Shown here: positions 1 to 9,677 of the stretch, piece by piece
Position numbering within the stretch: the first letter of the stretch is position 1
How the letters are laid out: each line of letters starts with the position of its first letter
Source of the DNA: Limnanthes douglasii subsp. nivea
Taxonomy: Eukaryota > Streptophyta > Magnoliopsida > Brassicales > Limnanthaceae
Direction of reading: 5' to 3'
NCBI GenBank assembly: GCA_036936605.1
Contig: JAUPFV010000001.1
Coordinates: 168,664,643 to 168,728,642 of the forward strand
DNA length: 64,000 bases
Position numbers and translations under genes: made by a program
Notes under the pieces: generated by a model
The model's input: only the letters and a program-made list of their open reading frames with translations
Databases searched by the model: none
Told to the model about the DNA's origin: nothing

Positions 1-6
1 TCCTAA

Positions 7-237
7 AAAACTTCTCTCCAAGTTTTCTTGATTCTTTCAAGTTTAAAGGATCATATAGGCAGCTGCAATACGTCTCCTGAAGCCACCTCCCCTGACCACG
101 ATTTCAACACAATACTTGGTAACAAATTAAAGTCTGCATTTAAAAGTAAAAGTGGCAAGAGACTCTCTATAAACTCTCTCCTTAAAAGAGAGAAAAACTA
201 CATCAAATCTTTATTAGATAGTGATAAAGGTCATTAG
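7..237 (+). pseudogene. LINE-A ORF1 C-terminal tail (tentative)
   Basis: An open frame from position 7 to a stop at 235-237 overlaps the start of ORF2 (ATG at 221) by 17 bases. It is polar and rich in Ser, Lys and Asp and has no domain I recognise. The assignment as the end of the LINE gag-like ORF1 rests only on its position immediately before ORF2, where plant L1 elements carry ORF1. It could be noncoding. Confidence 0.35.
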
Positions 238-1408
238 TTGGAATGCTCGAGGTGTCAACAATAACTCAACCTTGTCAAGGCTTAAATCTATGATTATTAA
301 TGGAAGGGTTAAGGTTATGGCTATCCAAGAACCTATGGCTAGAATTGACAAGATTGAGAATATCGCTAGAAGAATTGGCCTTTGCAACTTTATTTCTAAC
401 TGCTCTAATAAGTTATGGATCTTCTGGGATGAGGAGGTTAACATTGCTGTTAACACTGATCATGACCATCTTCTTCATATGGACATTACATATAATAACT
501 ATACCTTTAACTTTACCTCTGTTTATGCTAAAAACCAAAGAGTGCTTCGTAAAGATCTCTGGAGTCGGTTAATTTCATTTGCTACTGATGCTAATCCTTG
601 GATGGTTGCTGGTGACTTTAATGCCATCACCTGTGTTGATGACCAGCTTGGCTGCTCCACCTTTGATGATGCTGGTACTGAAGACTTTAATGATGCTATT
701 AGACTCTGCGGCTTGGAAGAAGTTGATTATGTTGGCTCCAGATACACGTGGAGTAACAATAAGTACTGGAAAAGATTAGACATGGCTCTAATCAATACCA
801 ACATGATGTCTACTATGAACTGTATCCAGGTTTTTCACATGGTCAGAACAATAATGCTTGGTCTAATGATCCTGACTTTTTGAATGTTGTCAAGCTCAAT
901 TGGAACACTCATTGTGAAGAATGGAAACACAAAGCACTTTGGCAATATTTTCAATAAAGTCAAAGGAGCAACTGAGGAGGTTAAATGCAAGGAATCCATT
1001 CACCAAAGAGATAACAATATTATCTCTAAATGCAACCTATCTAAAGCTAACAGTTATCTTATGCAGGCTCTTAAGAACGAAGAAAGTTACTGGAGACAAA
1101 AATGCTTTAATGCATGGCTGAATGAGAGTGATGGCAATACTAATATGTATCATAACTATGTGTCCAAAAAGAAAAAGAAGAATTTTATTAATGGCATCAA
1201 GGACAATGGTGCTTGGATTCAGAGTCAAAATGACATTGCTAAGTCTGCTGAATCCTACTTTAAACAGGTTTTATCTAATGATTCCTACTATCGCAATGAT
1301 GATCAAATGCACGATACTCTTCTTGAAAACATTTATAATCTCATCAAAGACATGGACAAAAAATCTATTCTCAAGCCTACAAACAAAGAGGAAGTCTGGT
1401 CTATTATC
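221..1408 (+). pseudogene. LINE-A ORF2, N-terminal part: AP-like endonuclease and linker
   Basis: This is the start of the LINE pol protein, which nicks target DNA to prime reverse transcription. The ATG at 221 opens with ISWNARG, the usual start of the apurinic-type endonuclease domain. GDFNAI at about residues 130-135 and the YTWSNN and WKRLD segments complete the endonuclease signature. The frame is lost near 840: the upstream frame ends at 883, and the correct frame continues from about 884 through the basic linker (ESYWRQKCFNAWL and KKKKKN) to 1408, where Gypsy-1 is inserted. The first 620 bases look intact, so the endonuclease decayed little before the element was interrupted. Confidence 0.88.
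1404..1408 (+). repeat. Gypsy-1 target-site duplication, left (TTATC)
   Basis: TTATC directly precedes the TG that opens the 5' LTR, and the same five bases follow the CA that closes the 3' LTR at 13374-13378. A 5-bp duplication is the usual size for Ty3/Gypsy integrase. Confidence 0.93.
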
Positions 1409-1725
1409 TGATAAGGGCATAAAACACCAAGTGAAATATAGGGCTCAAATTATAATGTAATTATATGCAGGGACTTAAATGTAAAGTAAGAAATAAGTAA
1501 CAAAAGTACAACTAAAAGGGGTAACATGCAATTGGAGTAAGTATGGCATGTGACCATGGGTCCCACAGCCGTCACTATATAAAGAAAGATTAGGTCCCCC
1601 AAAAAGGGGAGCTTCTATAGTACTTGATTTTTCCTACTTTATCTCTCTACACGTTTTGTACTTGCTAGCCTGACACCACTTACACGTGTACCGATAAACC
1701 ACCCTAAATATTCTGACTCATATCA
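1409..1725 (+). repeat. Gypsy-1 5' LTR
   Basis: It opens TGATAAGG and closes TATCA and pairs with 13052-13373. It carries a TATA box (TATATAAAG, 1576-1584), consistent with a promoter for gag-pol. It lacks five bases present in the 3' LTR near 1618. Confidence 0.95.
1576..1584 (+). promoter_or_regulatory. LTR TATA box of Gypsy-1
   Basis: TATATAAAG sits mid-LTR about 145 bases before the LTR end, a normal place for the U3 promoter. The matching site in the 3' LTR (13219-13227) reads TAAATAAAG, so the two copies have diverged at this motif. Confidence 0.55.
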
Positions 1726-1745
1726 TTGACACCGTCTGTGGGAAT
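1726..1745 (+). other. Gypsy-1 primer-binding site region
   Basis: The bases immediately after the LTR contain GACACCGTCTGTGGG. This resembles the TGGCGCCGTCTGTGGG primer site common in plant Tat elements. I infer the primer role from position and similarity; the exact tRNA was not matched. Confidence 0.6.
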
Positions 1746-1808
1746 GAGAGATACCCGGAGATTAAGCTCCCCAAAATCTCGATATCTTACGAAAAGAAAA
1801 GTTAACGA

Positions 1809-3478
1809 ATGAATACCGAGGCTAGGAAGGGAAAGGAAAAGAAGAAAGAGTCTGACCAGGAGATGTCATTCTCAGAGGGTCGGAATTCTGAAGACCTGTT
1901 AGGTAATGATGAAAATCAGGGCCGAAACAGTCGGTCGACCTTAATCATAACTAGGCAACAGCTTCTAGATGACATTGCCAAACTAAATGCTGAGAGGGAT
2001 TTGGCTTTGGTTGAGAAGAAAGGTCGGCTGGATGGTCGAAGTGAACGATCTGATGAAGAAATGAAAGAGGTTCGATGCAGTGCCGGTCGAGAAGAGGTGG
2101 ATTTTTTCAAGGGCAGGAGTCGGTCGAGGAGGATCGACGAAGCTGCACGAAAGAAGTCTGGATTCCAATCCAGGTTGGAATACGAATTATCTTCACGGGA
2201 GGATTTGAGCGAGTCCTCTTCCCCGGTCCGGGATTTCCGACGCTTCAGGAAAGATAAAAGTATGATCAAAGCAAGGGAGCTCAGAAGGCAAAATTCGTCG
2301 AGGGCTAAAATGGTCGAACCTCTAAGAGCTAGCATCGACAAAATAACACCCACATCAGCTGAAATAATCGGAGCAGTTACTTTCAACAGAGAGCAGGTGG
2401 TCGGTCCTCAGTTCCAGTTTTCGTCAGTAAGCCAGTAACAGGTTTACAGAGTGGGGAGTCAATTTGCCAACCCACTCGATGAAGGGTTGTTCACAAGTTG
2501 AGCAGAAGGCCTAGGAGGAGGGACATTCAACATCGGGCATAACTGGAGATCGTCTCCATTATCAGATGAGATTTTGTCAGGAAACCTCCCGAAGAGTTTC
2601 GACATCTCTAAGCTTGAGAAGTATGACAGAAAAAAAGACCCAGATAATCATCTGGAGGCTTTCAAAAATTTTATGTTGAGTTTCGACAATGACGACAAAC
2701 TGGTTTGTCGAGCTTTTTCAATGACATTTAAAGATCCGGCGTTGAAGTGGTAAAATCGGTTACCGCAAGGATGCATCAAGAACTTTGATATGTTCTGGAT
2801 GATGTTCAAACAACAATTCGTCGGTAGCAAAAATTTCAGAGCAAATGGGGACACAATAATCAATTGCCGACAGAAGGTCGGAGAAACTCTGAGAGATTAT
2901 ACTCGACGTTTCATAGATGTGAAAACAGATCTAGATTATTGTGATGAAAGTGTAGCCTTAACTGGTTACAGGTTGGCTTATTACTAGGGCCGATGAAGCA
3001 AGCTGTGACAAAGAAGCAAACCTTTACTTTCTCAACTTTGTTAGCCCAAGTCGAAAAGCAGATCCTCATTGAGGACACCGAATCCTCGGAATTAGCAGCG
3101 CAGATCCAACAAACAAACCAAGCTTCGGTGGTTACGAATCAAAAAGTTTCAAAGATAACTTTGATCCCTCAGCCGCAACCGATAAGTACCGTAGCTCCTG
3201 CAGCATACGCGAAAGGATCGGGAAGTCAAACACACAGGACGCGAAATGGCTACCAATGAAGTAATTATCAAGGGAATAATTACTAACCCATATCAAACAA
3301 ATGGGTTCTGCTTGATTATTTTGCTGACTTAACTGAATGTGTTGCGACTATCTTCGACAAGTCAAGGAAGAACATACATTTTCGGAAGCCGTTTCCCAAT
3401 GGAACCCTCCGTGATGGCCGTAACGACCGCTTTTGTAAGTACCATGATGATGTGGGTCATGATACCAAAGATTGTATT
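1809..3478 (+). pseudogene. Gypsy-1 gag (broken)
   Basis: Structural protein of the virus-like particle. The first open stretch (1809-2438) is a charged N-terminal region rich in Glu, Arg and Ser. The capsid-like retrotransposon gag domain spans about 2590-2990 (FDISKLEKYD, DPDNHLEAF and the FKQQFVGSKN segment). A linker with PQPQPIS follows, then a zinc knuckle of the CX2HX4HX4C type (CKYHDDVGHDTKDC) at about 3434-3475. Stops at 2436, 2751 and 2985 and a frame change near 2990 break the frame. The knuckle frame runs straight on into the protease region, as usual in Tat gag-pol. Confidence 0.88.
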
Positions 3479-4408
3479 GCGCTCAAGAAGGAAGTCCAAG
3501 TGCAAATCGATAGTGGTAAATTTCTTGAATATGTGAAAAAGCAAGCTCAACAAGGGGGAGCGGCTAAGCAAATCATAGCATCACCTAAGCAAGTAGTTTC
3601 TTTGGAAATTTTCGAGGTCAGTGACTCGTTCGACGTATCCACTGAATACCTAGATCCGGACAAGAATAGGAATCTGATTGGAGTAATTGAGGAACGGGTG
3701 CAACCAGCACGAGAAAAAGTAAGAGATCTATGCAAATATTTCGAATCTCTAACTACTTTCGGAGGCAACTCGATGGCAGGTATTACCAATTCTTCATGGA
3801 AGAGGCATATAGTGAATTTAGCAACTCAGTTAGAAACAAGGACTTTGCCTCATTTGTATCAGAATCCTTCTCCTATCTTATGCTTTGATGATGATGACAT
3901 GAGAGACATGGCAGGCCCTCATGAGGATGCAATCGTAATAGGCGCGGCTATCGCAGGGGAGGAGGTGCGAAGAATTTTGGTGGATACCGGCAGTTCAGCG
4001 AAAATTATTTTCTTATCAACGTTTTCAAGGTTTAGGAATAAACCAGTAACTGTGAAGTCAGATCGAACAATCATCGGTTTTACAGGGGCGTCAACAGAAG
4101 TCGTAGGAGAATTCGAAGGAGTAGTTCAGCTTGAGAGAGGGTCGTTTTAGAAAAAGATGACGGTTTTATTCATTGTTTTCGATGCACCTACGTCGCACAA
4201 CACAATTTTTGGTCGCTCTTTGTTATCAAGGATGCATGTTGTAACCTCTACAGTTCACCAGTGCCTCAAGGATGCTTGCTGTAACCTCTACAGTTCACCA
4301 GTGCCTGAAGTAGGAGTTGTCAGAAGCAGTCAGAAGACCGCAAGGGAATGTTATCGGGCAGCCTTGACAGTAAAAGCGGATAAGGAAATGGTCGATGTAA
4401 GGCGTTAG
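3479..4408 (+). pseudogene. Gypsy-1 protease region
   Basis: Aspartic protease that would cleave the gag-pol polyprotein. The active-site motif LVDTGSS is intact at about 3976-3996, preceded by IVIGAAIAGEEVRRI and followed by the flap-like IIGFTGAST. A stop at 4148-4150 interrupts the domain end; the frame reopens at 4157 with the conserved tail (LFIVFDAPTSHNTIFGR) and the ECYRAAL linker towards RT. A 40-bp direct duplication at 4228-4307 lies inside this tail. Confidence 0.85.
4228..4307 (+). repeat. 40-bp tandem duplication inside Gypsy-1 pol
   Basis: Two adjacent 40-bp copies begin AAGGATGC and end CCAGTGCCT, differing at about three bases. Forty is not a multiple of three, so the duplication shifts the frame. 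The frame used after it still gives the expected GVVRSSQKTARECY segment, so an older one-base change was probably compensated. Confidence 0.85.
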
Positions 4409-4471
4409 CAATTAACGGGGTCGGCCCGTGGATTAGAGCCTGCAGATGATCCTAGGGAGACCCCGGGTTTT

Positions 4472-5942
4472 TTGCTCACAAATGAAAGCTGTGAGAGTTG
4501 TGAATTTTCCAAAGGAAAGGTATTGAAGACTGGGGTAAATTTGTCCCCTTGGTTCCGGAAGAAATTGATCGATTTTCTCAAACAAAAGTTACATCTTTTC
4601 GCTTGGTGTTCAGAAGATGTAACAGGGGTCCCTGAAAACGTCATCTACCACCAGTTGTCCATAAACCCAAGTGTTCGACCCATAACACAGAAACGCCGAG
4701 TATTTTCTCTAGAAATGGCAGATGCGATCATTTCAGAAGTCGAAAGATTGATAAGGGTAGGGCATATTCGGGAGTCCCGATACCCACAATGAACACCTAA
4801 TACGGTTCTGGTAAAAAAGAAAAACGGAAAATGGAGAGTGTGCGTAGACTTCACAGACCTTAACAGAGCTTGTCCCAAGGATCCTTTTCCCGTGCCGAGG
4901 ATTGATTAGTTGGTAGACTCGACATCAGGAAATAAGATATTATCTTTCATGGATGCTTATGCAGGGTATACCCAGATAAAGATGGACCGTAAAGACCAAG
5001 AAAGCACTACGTTTATCACAGGAAGGGGCTTGTATTGCTACAAAGTCATGCCGTTTGGTCTGAAAAACGCGGGGGCCACCTATCAAAGGCTTGTGAATAA
5101 AGTGTTCCATGAGAAAATCGGGCGAAATGTAGAGGTCTACATTGATGATATGTTGGTGAAAAGCATAACTGACGAGAGTCATTTTGCAGACCTTGAAGAA
5201 ACATTTAGGAATCTTGGGAAGGTGAATCTCAAATTGAACCCACAGAAATGTTCTTTCGGAGTTTGGTACGAATTGTTTTTAGGGTTCATGATTAGCGAGA
5301 AGGGGATAGAAGCAGATCCAGCTCAGCTAAACGTTTTGAACAATATGGCGCCTCCAAGAAATGTTAAAGATGTAAAGATTTTAACCGGGCGTTTAGCGGC
5401 TCTGAACAGATTTATCTCTCGATTGTCAGACAAATGCGTACCATTTTTTCAAATTCTGAGGAATGCCAATAATTTTTGCTGGACTCCTGAATGTAGCGAA
5501 GCGTTCGTCGGCATCAAAAATTATTTGTCGTCCTCAACATTTTTAACAAAGCCATCACCCCAGAAAAGGTTTTTTCTTTATGTAGTTGTCTCGGAACACG
5601 CGGTCCGTGCAGCGTTGGTTCGAGAAGAGGATAAAATCCCTAAGCCGGTTTATTATGTAAGTAAAAGTTTACTGGACACAAAAAAGCGATACTTAAATCT
5701 CGAGAAGTTGGCACTAGCGTTGGTAACAGCCGCCAGAAAAATGCGACCGTACTTCCAAGGACATTCTATTACAGTTCGAACCGCATTTCCTCTCAAAAGT
5801 GTTTTACAATGGCCCGATATTTCTGGCCGAATGACGAAATGGTCGGTATAAGTGGGGGATTTTGACATCGACTTTGAACCAAAAACGGCTATAAAGGGAC
5901 AAGCGTTAGCAGATTTCCTAGTGTAATTTCATTCTGGTATAT
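4472..5942 (+). pseudogene. Gypsy-1 reverse transcriptase and first RNase H
   Basis: Copies element RNA into DNA and degrades the RNA strand. RT landmarks in order: GHIRESRYPQ (near 4760-4792), NGKWRVCVDFTDLNRACPKD (about 4825-4884), LSFMDAYAGYTQI, MPFGLKNAGATYQR, and the catalytic YIDDMLVKS at about 5140-5166, with both Asp present. The thumb (KILTGRLAALNRFIS) and the RNase H part (PKPVYYVSKSL, LALALVTAARKMRPYFQGH, GQALADFLV) follow. In-frame stops lie at 4790, about 4906, 5849 and about 5924. The YIDDMLVKS form is typical of the Tat lineage. Confidence 0.92.
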
Positions 5943-5959
5943 CCGAGGAAGTACCGGAG

Positions 5960-6400
5960 GAAGCAAAGGTTAACTCGGACGAGTGGATAGTTAGAACGGA
6001 CAGAGGCTCCAGTATCATCGGATGTGAGGGTGGCGTTCAAATTTCTACACCTTCAGGAGTCGCGATGCATCAAGCAATCCGTTTCGGTTTTAAAGCCTCG
6101 AACAATGAAGCAGAGTATGAAGCTGCATTGGCAGGACTGAGATTGGCACAAATTTGTGGGGCAAGAAATGTTCGGTTGATCAGTGATTCACAGCTATTAA
6201 TAAATCATGCAACTGGACAGTCAGAGGCAAGGAAAGAGCAGCTGGTGCAATACTTAGCGGCTTTAAGAATCCTGGCATTGTCATTAAAAAAGTAACTTAT
6301 GAACACGTCCGAAGGGAAGACAACACAATTGCAGACTCGTTGGACATAACAGCATATTAAGAAGAGTACCCATGGATTTTAACGCAAGAGCATCCATCAA
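5960..6400 (+). pseudogene. Gypsy-1 second RNase H (archaeal-like type)
   Basis: A second RNase H domain between the first RNase H and integrase, an arrangement known for Tat-lineage elements. Residues matching the catalytic acids can be seen: the Asp of VRTDRGSS, the Glu of NNEAEYEAALAGL and the Asp of LISDSQLLINHATG. The stop at 6293-6295 cuts the C-terminal part, and the frame is shifted before integrase starts near 6475. The glycine-rich loop after the first Asp is altered, so activity is unlikely even without the stops. Confidence 0.85.
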
Positions 6401-6474
6401 TTCTTAAGAGGAAAGATCTGGAGAATCGACCGGAGGTAGCCTGTCAAATCTCGAAGGCTTCAAGTTCTGATTGG

Positions 6475-7706
6475 ATGAGTAATATTATAAAATTCTTAAC
6501 CGAAGAAGCGTTGCCTGATGATAAAAGTTTAGCAAAGAGTGTTCGGAACAAGGCACGAGGCTATGTGTTTTTGGGAAACGTTCTTTACAAAAGATCTGCA
6601 AGCAGACCTCTCTTAAGATGTTTGAGTCACGAAGAATCACAAATGATCTTATCCTAGTTACATGACGGCGAAGGATCGAACACTGTGGTTTCAAAACATT
6701 AATCAGGAGAGTCCTTTTGTCAGGATTTGATTGGCCTACGCTATAGGCAGATGCTAAAGAATTAGTCAAAAGGTGCGACACTTGCCAGAGGTTTGCAAAT
6801 TTGATCCACACTCCAACAGTTCCCTTAGAATTCATTTCTGAAGGGTTACCGTTTGACAGATGGGGAATAGACTTGGTGGGACCACTTCCACTAGCATCTG
6901 GAGGAAGGCAAACTATTGTGGTAGCGGTGGATTATTTTTCAAAATGGGTCGAAGCAGAACCATTTTCGAGTACCCGAGCCAAAGATGTGGTGAAGTTCAT
7001 ATGGTCAAACATTTGTTGTAGGTACGGTGTTCCTCATAACATAACCATGGACAATGGACCTCAGTTCGACAACAATGAGATGAGGGAATTCTGCGCTAAT
7101 CATAACATACAACATTGTTTTTCAGCTCCATTCCATCATCGGCCGAATGGGCAGGTTGAAGTCACCAACAGAACAATCATTAACGGATTGAAAATAATAT
7201 TAGAAGGAAATGCGAGAAAATGGTCGGATTTTTTACAATAAGTACTATGGTCATATCGAACGAAGCCTAGAACAGCGACGCAAGAATCACCTTATGCATT
7301 GGTGTATGGGATGGATGCGGTAATACCAGCAGAAACCATGTTCCCCTCCTTTAGCGTCGATCATGACGAAGAAAGCAGCAACGATGAAAATAGAGCTTTG
7401 GCTTTAGATTTGATAGAAGAGAAACGAGCAAGGGTCCATCTCAGTTCTCTGCATTACCAGACCCTAATGAGAAGCAGGTATGCCTCGAAAATTCGAAGAA
7501 GAGATTTCAAAGTCGGGGACAAAGTCTTACGAAAGGTTTTTCTCCACACTAAAGATAAACAGCTCGGAAAGTTAGCACCAAATTGGGAAGGACCGTACCG
7601 AGTGATGGAAAAGATAAAATCAGGAACTTATCGTTTAAAATACAAATACGATCGTCCCCTACATCTCCCATGGAATATTGAACACCTCAAATTGTATCTA
7701 GAATGA
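6475..7706 (+). pseudogene. Gypsy-1 integrase
   Basis: Inserts the cDNA into the genome. The zinc-binding part is degenerate: a His-containing stretch near 6625-6700, then the CDTCQRF Cys pair near 6777-6797, in a different frame. The core carries all three acids: Asp in RWGIDLVGP, Asp in ITMDNGPQF and Glu in NGQVEVTNRTI. A stop at 7239-7241 is followed by the C-terminal region (YALVYGMDAVIPAE, DFKVGDKVLRKVF, PNWEGPYRVMEKI) ending WNIEHLKLYLE at 7706. Confidence 0.92.
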
Positions 7707-7756
7707 TTTGTAACTTTTATCTTTCTAATTTTTGAAGTGTAATTGAAACTTTAGTC

Positions 7757-7807
7757 TAGGCACACTCTTTCCTACCCTGGTGGCGCGGGGAAGTTTTAAT
7801 GAGGTGT
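7757..7807 (+). other. Conserved noncoding block after pol (Gypsy-1 copy)
   Basis: GGCACACTCTTTCCTACC followed by GGTGGC and TTTTAATGAGGTG, about 50 bases after the integrase stop. The same block follows pol in Gypsy-3 (30020-30069) and Gypsy-4 (35310-35356) and occurs inverted in Gypsy-5 (42209-42247). It has no open frame, so conservation suggests a cis role; that role is unknown. Confidence 0.75.
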
Positions 7808-7868
7808 CTACTTAAACCGACTATTTTATAGTAAATATTCAGAGCCTAAAAATAAGTCTGCAAATATC

Positions 7869-8211
7869 GAACCTGTCAAAAGGGTTTTTCAACTTTTAAG
7901 TTGATCTACAAAATGTCAAACCAATTAAAAGGGTTTTTCAACTTTTAAGTTGATCTACAAAATGTCGAACTCATCAAAGGGTTTTTTCAACTTTCAAGTT
8001 GATCCACAAAATGTCGAACCTATTAAAAGGGTTTTTCAACTTTCAAGTTGATCCACAAAATGTCGAACCTATTAAAAGGGTTTTTCAACTTTCAAGTTGA
8101 TCCACAAAATGTCGAACCCATCAAAGGGGTTTTTCAACTTTTAAGTTGATCCACAAAATGTCGAACCCATCAAAGGGGTTTTTTCAACTTTTCAAGTTGA
8201 TCTACAAATTC
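7869..8211. repeat. 49-bp tandem array, 7 copies, between pol and the antisense gene
   Basis: Seven copies of a 49-bp unit. Each holds the inverted repeat TCAACTT / AAGTTGA with a loop of two or three bases, and AAATGTCGAACC at its end. Copies 4 and 5 are identical and the outer copies are more diverged, as expected from unequal exchange. The array lies exactly between the 3' ends of the convergent pol and antisense genes. Confidence 0.95.
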
Positions 8212-8439
8212 AAGATGTAACTAAACACATTAAAACAATTAGCATCGGAAATTGATCACTTCCAATGGTAAAAATAGCATATGGCATAAACGGTACAGTT
8301 TGCATTAAACACAAAATAAGCATCGGACATAAGTGTTTCGGTTTACAAAACAAAAATTCAGTCACCAAATAAGCTGGAGGTGAAGAAACGACAGCATAAA
8401 ATCTGAGTTAACAAAATTAGGCATCAGAGAAGTTGTCAG

Positions 8440-8915
8440 TGTTAGGTGCGACCAAAAGTCCCACATCCCACATCGGTTAAACATAGGAAGAAAGATCAGT
8501 ATATAAGTTAAGAATACATCTCCATTAGTGTGAGGCCTTTTGGAAGTGGACCAAAAGCAAAGCCGTGCGGGCCAGTGGGTCCAAAGCGGACAATATCACA
8601 CTATTCTGGAGATCGGAGTATTCTTTATTATATACAAAAGCGGAATATAACTGACCCAATATTCCCTACAAATGGTATCAGAGCAATATACGGGTTCGGT
8701 CCGCATATTCCGCCTCTGTATATAAGTAAGAACATAACCAATCTCAACACTAGTATGATATTGTCCGCTTTGGCACCCGAAGGCCCTCACGGCTTTGCAT
8801 TTGGTCCACTACCAAAAGGACTCATACTAGTTGAGGTATGTTCTTACTTATATACCATTGATCCTTCACATGTTTAACCGATGTGAGATGTGGGACTTTG
8901 GTCGCCACTCTAACA
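8440..8915. mobile_element. TRIM-like LTR, primer site and inverted LTR (palindromic insertion)
   Basis: The left arm (8440-8670) is a typical plant TRIM/Copia-type LTR opening TGTTAG, with AGTCCCACATC and AAAGCGGACAATATCA. The tRNA-iMet primer site TGGTATCAGAGC (8673-8684) follows. The right arm (8685-8915) is the same LTR in reverse, ending CTAACA, about 80% similar by eye. The 5-bp sequence GTCAG flanks both ends (8435-8439 and 8916-8920), so the whole palindrome integrated as one unit. A normal TRIM has direct LTRs, so the inverted second LTR is unusual. Confidence 0.85.
8673..8684 (+). other. tRNA-iMet primer-binding site
   Basis: TGGTATCAGAGC matches the standard plant primer site complementary to the 3' end of initiator tRNA-Met. 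It lies two bases after the left LTR arm and forms the centre of the palindrome. Confidence 0.85.
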
Positions 8916-9677
8916 GTCAGAAGGTTCGGATTCTTCGATGGCATGGTCAGAAGTATCGACGCCTTCAGGGTGATCTTCTTCTAGAACATCAAGCCATATC
9001 GACCCAAGTGGCACCTGAGGCCACAAGGCATGTAAATTCAAGACATAACCGGCCCTCGCATCGGCGACTTGCTGATCCATGACCATTTTACACTTAGCTC
9101 CAAAAGCATGGTTCTCCTCCTTGCTTTGAGCAAGAGCTGTTTGGAGCTTCTGAACTTCTTTGGCCATCTTCTTTGACCGCCATATACGGGTCCGGTCCAC
9201 ATATTCCTCCTCTGTATATAAGTAAGAACACAACCAATCTCAACACTAGTATGATATTGTCCGCTTTGGCACCCGAAGGCCCTCACGGCTTTGCATTTGG
9301 TCCACTACCAAAAGGCCTCATACTAGTTGAGGTATGTTCTTACTTATATACCATTGATCCTTCCCAAGTTTAACCGATGTGAGATGTGGGACTTTGGTCG
9401 CCACTCTAACAGTCAGAAGGTTCGGATTCTTTGATGGCATGGTCAGAAGTATCGACGCCTTCAGGGTGATCTTCTTCTCGAACATCAAGCCATATCGACC
9501 CAAGTGGCACCTGAGGCCACAAGGCATGGAAATTCAAGACATAACCAGCCCTCGCATCAGCGACTTGCTGATCCATGACCATTTTACACTTAGCTCCAAA
9601 AGCATGGTTCTCCTCCTTGCTTTGATCAAGAGCTGTTTGGAGCTTCTGAACTTCTTTGGCCATCTTCTTCGACCGCC
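8686..9677. repeat. 496-bp tandem duplication (8686-9181 and 9182-9677)
   Basis: Two adjacent copies, offset 496 bases throughout (for example GTCAGAAGG at 8916 and 9412). Each holds the inverted LTR arm followed by about 260 bases of the coiled-coil part of the antisense gene. The junction GACCGCC|ATATAC at 9181-9182 joins antisense-gene sequence to the inside of the palindromic insertion. The duplication is therefore later than that insertion. The copies are nearly identical. Confidence 0.92.

Noticed and set aside
1916..2386. 156-codon minus-strand frame in gag
   Set aside because: Opposite-strand shadow of the Ser/Arg/Glu-rich gag N-terminus.
7869..8211. CRISPR-like array
   Set aside because: The copies are head-to-tail with no unique spacers, in a eukaryotic retrotransposon.
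8530..8877. Plus-strand frame of 115 codons
   Set aside because: It runs across the palindromic LTR insertion, including the primer site; the frame is a by-product of the repeats.
9038..9373. Extra open frames on both strands around the 496-bp duplication
   Set aside because: Shadows of the duplicated coiled-coil tail and LTR arm.
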